A stretch of 64,000 nucleotides of DNA from Coprinus comatus. Lineage: Eukaryota; Basidiomycota; Agaricomycetes; Agaricales; Agaricaceae. Position numbers and translations under genes: made by a program. The stretch spans positions 372,001-436,000 of the forward strand of contig JAWPGT010000021.1 in NCBI GenBank assembly GCA_034638255.1, in the 5' to 3' direction. Below the pieces are notes generated by a model. The model saw only the letters and a list, made by a program, of their open reading frames with translations. It had not been told where the DNA came from and made no database searches. Position 1 is the stretch's first letter. Each line of letters begins with the position of its first letter. Below are positions 60,793 to 64,000 of this stretch, one piece after another.

Positions 60793-63292
60793 TTAGGAAT
60801 CTACATCATAGATGATTTCGACAGGACCCCTGCCCCAAGGATAAGTTTATCATCCCATCCGGATTTTCGATAAGCTTACCTTTTCTCAATACCCTGCAGA
60901 GGGTTGGATGTCAAAATACTAGTATACATAATGAAGCAAATACATGACACGTACATTCTCTTCCCATGCAACTTGGGCCTCTAACTCGGTCAGACCAAAC
61001 TTCAGAACAACATCAAAGGAAACCTCATAGTATGGACCTCCTGGACCTGTGACTTTTAACCGAGGAAGCCTGGACAAGTCCATCTGAACTTGGCAGACGT
61101 CTCCAAAATCTACAAGTAGGTATATTCAGCTCCCGAACTTAGGCCAGACATCATACTATACCTGAGTAAATGTCGTCATCCATGTATACCTTACCGCTGC
61201 GGGGTGTCAGATGGCCTCGATAATAACGAATCGTTACGGGGTCCGTGTTTGATGAGTATCCACCGGTGATGCGGACATTTTGTAAGAAGCTACTGCGAAA
61301 CTCCTGTGTCTCGGAGACTTGAGTATTCTTTGAGGTAAATATCAGACAGTGAAGGCAGCGACTAGACTAGGAGATGAACATACACGTGGTAATATTATGT
61401 CGAAAACGTCTGACAATTTCATTTCTCCAGACCAGGGGCAGATATAGCATTTATCTCGCCTCATTGTATGCAGTCTGTTGCCTGGATCGAAGAAACTGTT
61501 ACACTTAACTCCATAGGAGAGTCGCGAGACACGTGTCTGAACCGGGTGGTCGAGAATCCCCGAAATAGCCCCATCAGCAACGACTTTGTTTCTTGAGAAG
61601 TGTGATTTATCAGTATGATTACCAGCACACCCACACAAGGAGACTTACAGCTGTGTATCGGGTCTCCATACAATCAGTCCGCGCTTCTCTAGCTCTTCTT
61701 TTACCCGCTTGAAAAGATAATCGCTGCCTGAGAAACCTCCGACAAGAAAAACATTCTTAAAAATCTCTGAGTAAACTTTATTCTATTTGAAAGGATAGAT
61801 CTTACCGAAATCTTCTTATGAGAGATTCTCTGTTGTTTCAATACCGACGATATAATGCATTGAATAGAAGGTTCAAAGAACGATGCCACAGTCGGGCTAA
61901 CAAGAATGGGAATTCATTCAAACTATATGCATTTAATTAAACGACATACCCATCTAACCGGAGTCGCCCAGCTACTATTCCCAGTTTCGGATCTTTGAGT
62001 TTCCGCGACGACATGGAGATGAAATGAGGGTCACCGGGATCCCGAAAGATGCACTTGGTTGACCTATCAAACGCCTCAAGCAACTGGGGAATATCATCAA
62101 GATATTGTGTTTCTCTAAAGAGCTCTATGTAAATGGTGAGCATATTGTTTCAAAGAACATGGTAGTTGGCAATAACGATACCTTCTAGGTACTTCTTCGC
62201 CTGCTCCTGAGTTACGAAAATGGATCCCTTGACATGACCTTGAAATGAGAGTCAAATGTCAGGCTACGATGAATCGTAAGTGGTTAAACGTTAGAAGATC
62301 TTACATTGGGACTCTGCAATCTCTTCATACGTCTTTCCATCTAGCCGACACGAATAGGCACTAATATCTATCGTACCTCCTCCTGCGTCAACAATCACCA
62401 CACCTTCGCCGCTCTTAGTGGTCATGAGCGTTAAGCTTAGACTGAGCAGAAGGTCAACATACCGAAATCATTGCATCCGCCATCAGACCTTTCTCGATAC
62501 AACGATTAAGGCTAGCTTCCCCTTCAGTGATGAATGTGACTTTCCTATGCTCGTTGGTTTCCCTGGTAATGAGTCCAGCCTTTTCCGCAGCTTGTCTGAG
62601 CAAACTTTGTTGCTTCCCTGACCAGCCGTTCGGATGAGAGAGGATGTAATGTATTTTACCACTTCTCCAGACATTGGTCCCGATTCCTGGATGTTTTTCC
62701 TCGATATATTGCTTGGCGGCGTCGTTGAGATACTTCAAAAAATCTGCGAAGATATCAAGCGGAGTTTTTCCAATCTGTTCTCCTGCAAGAGGAGGAATTT
62801 CAGGAGAGGTATCCTTGCGAGAGGAAACCAGTGTAATTTAAACCTGAAGCAGCCAGGAACGTTCAGCATAGAGAATTTGTAATGGGTAAATCATTTACCA
62901 ATCTACTCGCACCCAGTCATTCTCGTCAGCGATAATATCAATACCATCCCTCACAGCATCTGCGCCCACACCTGAACTTTCCCGTCTCCGTTATAGTAAA
63001 TCACAGAAGGAATTTTCGCGTCTGTACCGGCTTTCTCTTGTCCGGGAAATCTGTATCCAATATTAAGACATCCGAAAGTAATTCCATAACATAAAAATCA
63101 TTGTCTTACTTGGTTACCCCATAAATTTGCGGCTCTTTGCCGGGGTCCAAAATACTAGCGCATGTTCAAGGTGAGCGAGGTTCGGAATGGCTTTGAGGAA
63201 ATTCACCTATACGAAATTCCACTGAAGGTGGTTCCCACATCCAAAGCGACTAACAGTTGGCGTTTATCACCAGAGTAGGGGTTTCTAAGCAT
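60793..63292 (-). pseudogene. HSL9: HSPA12-type Hsp70-like gene with two frameshifts
   Basis: Paralogue of HSL4 and HSL8. ATG 63292-63290 gives MLRNPYSGDKRQLLVALD and DVGTTFSG, and TAA is at 60795-60793. One base is missing near 62971 (GTTCAGGTGTGGGC where the family codes VQAVGAD) and another near 62830 (just after FKLH). All later exons, including VDAGGGTIDISAY, NVFLVGGF, NKVVADGAISGILDHPV and the GPVEIIYD tail, are intact. Loss of function is likely unless these are assembly errors. It is flanked by CC5 (broken) and a further coiled-coil relic. Confidence 0.7.
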
Positions 63293-63389
63293 GTTGTGGA
63301 TGATGAGGGTGCTGTGAAAAATGGTAACGCCACCCTTTAACAGTTATGTGAACCGGACCATGATGATGTTAGTTTGGATAATAACATTC

Positions 63390-63406
63390 CGTCAGACACG
63401 TTGAAT
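63390..63406 (-). promoter_or_regulatory. Shared HSL upstream element (HSL9 copy)
   Basis: The gene strand reads ATTCAACGTGTCTGACG, about 100 bp upstream of the HSL9 ATG; a weaker match to the consensus. Confidence 0.4.
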
Positions 63407-63622
63407 AATGTAACGTGGTGAAGCGATCAAACGTAAGGCCTAGAAACTTGAAAGGGCCGATAGTTCAACACGACACTACTATGCTATAGCAATACTCCAC
63501 ATCTGTTGATCAGAGTTACCTTCCTTCATTTTTATGTATATAAGGACAAACCCACACAAAAACACAAAGTTATGTTCACTATGGCAGAGTGTCTGAGTTA
63601 AGTCTGAGTTTTAAAAAAAAAA

Positions 63623-63990
63623 TGTCGAAAGCGACCAGATCTATTTTTGGTCTCTGAAAGTCCGACGGCATCATATTGCCGAAGTTGGAATTGGTTTTCT
63701 TAAGTTCACAATCATCCAACAATCATCCGATATGGTATTCAACGAACGACAAGTTGGGAAATTTACTTGGCGGGGATATTGTTCACACTGGGTGACTACT
63801 AACTACGCGACTATCATGTAACCGTGGTTTGACAGAGAACTGGAAATTATGAGAGGATGACTTTGCAGCGTGTGGGAGATAGATGAGAAGAAACAATTTG
63901 TGCTTGGAATAACAGAAATAGACCAATGCTATACGGAAGGTGTGTGCTCAGAAAGATAAGAGTAGTTGCATTTCTAAGTTTGGATGGAGA
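63623..63990 (+). pseudogene. Relic of an alpha-branch coiled-coil gene
   Basis: CAAGTTGGGAAATTTACTTGG and CGGGGATATT followed by GGTGACTACT match the end of CC5 exon 2 and its donor. Near 63900, GTGCTTGGAATAACAG matches the LGTAGIG region of exon 3. The frame stops after about ten codons and most of the coiled coil is gone. It is divergent from HSL9, as CC4 is from HSL8. Confidence 0.5.
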
Positions 63991-64000
63991 CTACGCGGCA

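Overview
The window reads as nuclear DNA of a filamentous basidiomycete, probably an agaricomycete. Genes are split by many 45-70 nt GT-AG introns, often with GTACGT or GTAAGT donors and CTAAC branch sites. The gene set includes a laccase, CBM1-bearing carbohydrate esterases, an F-box protein and TIM50. The species cannot be named from the sequence. There are no CRISPR arrays and I found no convincing tRNA or rRNA.

Region 1 (1-9000) holds single-copy genes: a partial F-box protein (-), a membrane-anchored SDR-like protein (+), a classical NAD(P)-dependent SDR (+) and a 14-exon secreted laccase (-) whose type-1 copper axial ligand is Met. Region 2 (9500-15000) holds a divergent pair of HSPA12-type Hsp70-like ATPase domains on one continuous coding path (HSL1), followed by a 227 bp inverted-repeat element. 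Region 3 (15600-22830) holds two tandem CE16/CBM1 esterases with matching exon structure, a small secreted protein with a C-terminal CBM1, and TIM50. Region 4 (23700-64000) is an amplified array of eight more HSPA12-type genes (HSL2-HSL9, all on -). They are interleaved with coiled-coil proteins on + (CC1-CC5) and at least two coiled-coil relics. A patch of transposon debris lies at about 49000-53500.

The array is the most unusual part. Each HSL has actin-like ATPase motifs (about 593 aa where fully traced). The coiled-coil proteins form one family with two branches (alpha: CC1, CC2, CC5; beta: CC3, CC4). The branches share a W-R-x-I-T motif and one intron at the same place and phase. Six HSL upstream regions, plus one orphan region, carry a shared element (CAACGTGCCCTGTCAA on the gene strand). 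Copies range from nearly identical (HSL5/HSL7) to decayed (HSL9, CC5, relics), the pattern of a birth-and-death family. Co-amplification suggests the ATPases and coiled-coil proteins work together, for example as chaperone and partner in stress or in recognition of self or invaders. That function is inference; nothing in the sequence states it.
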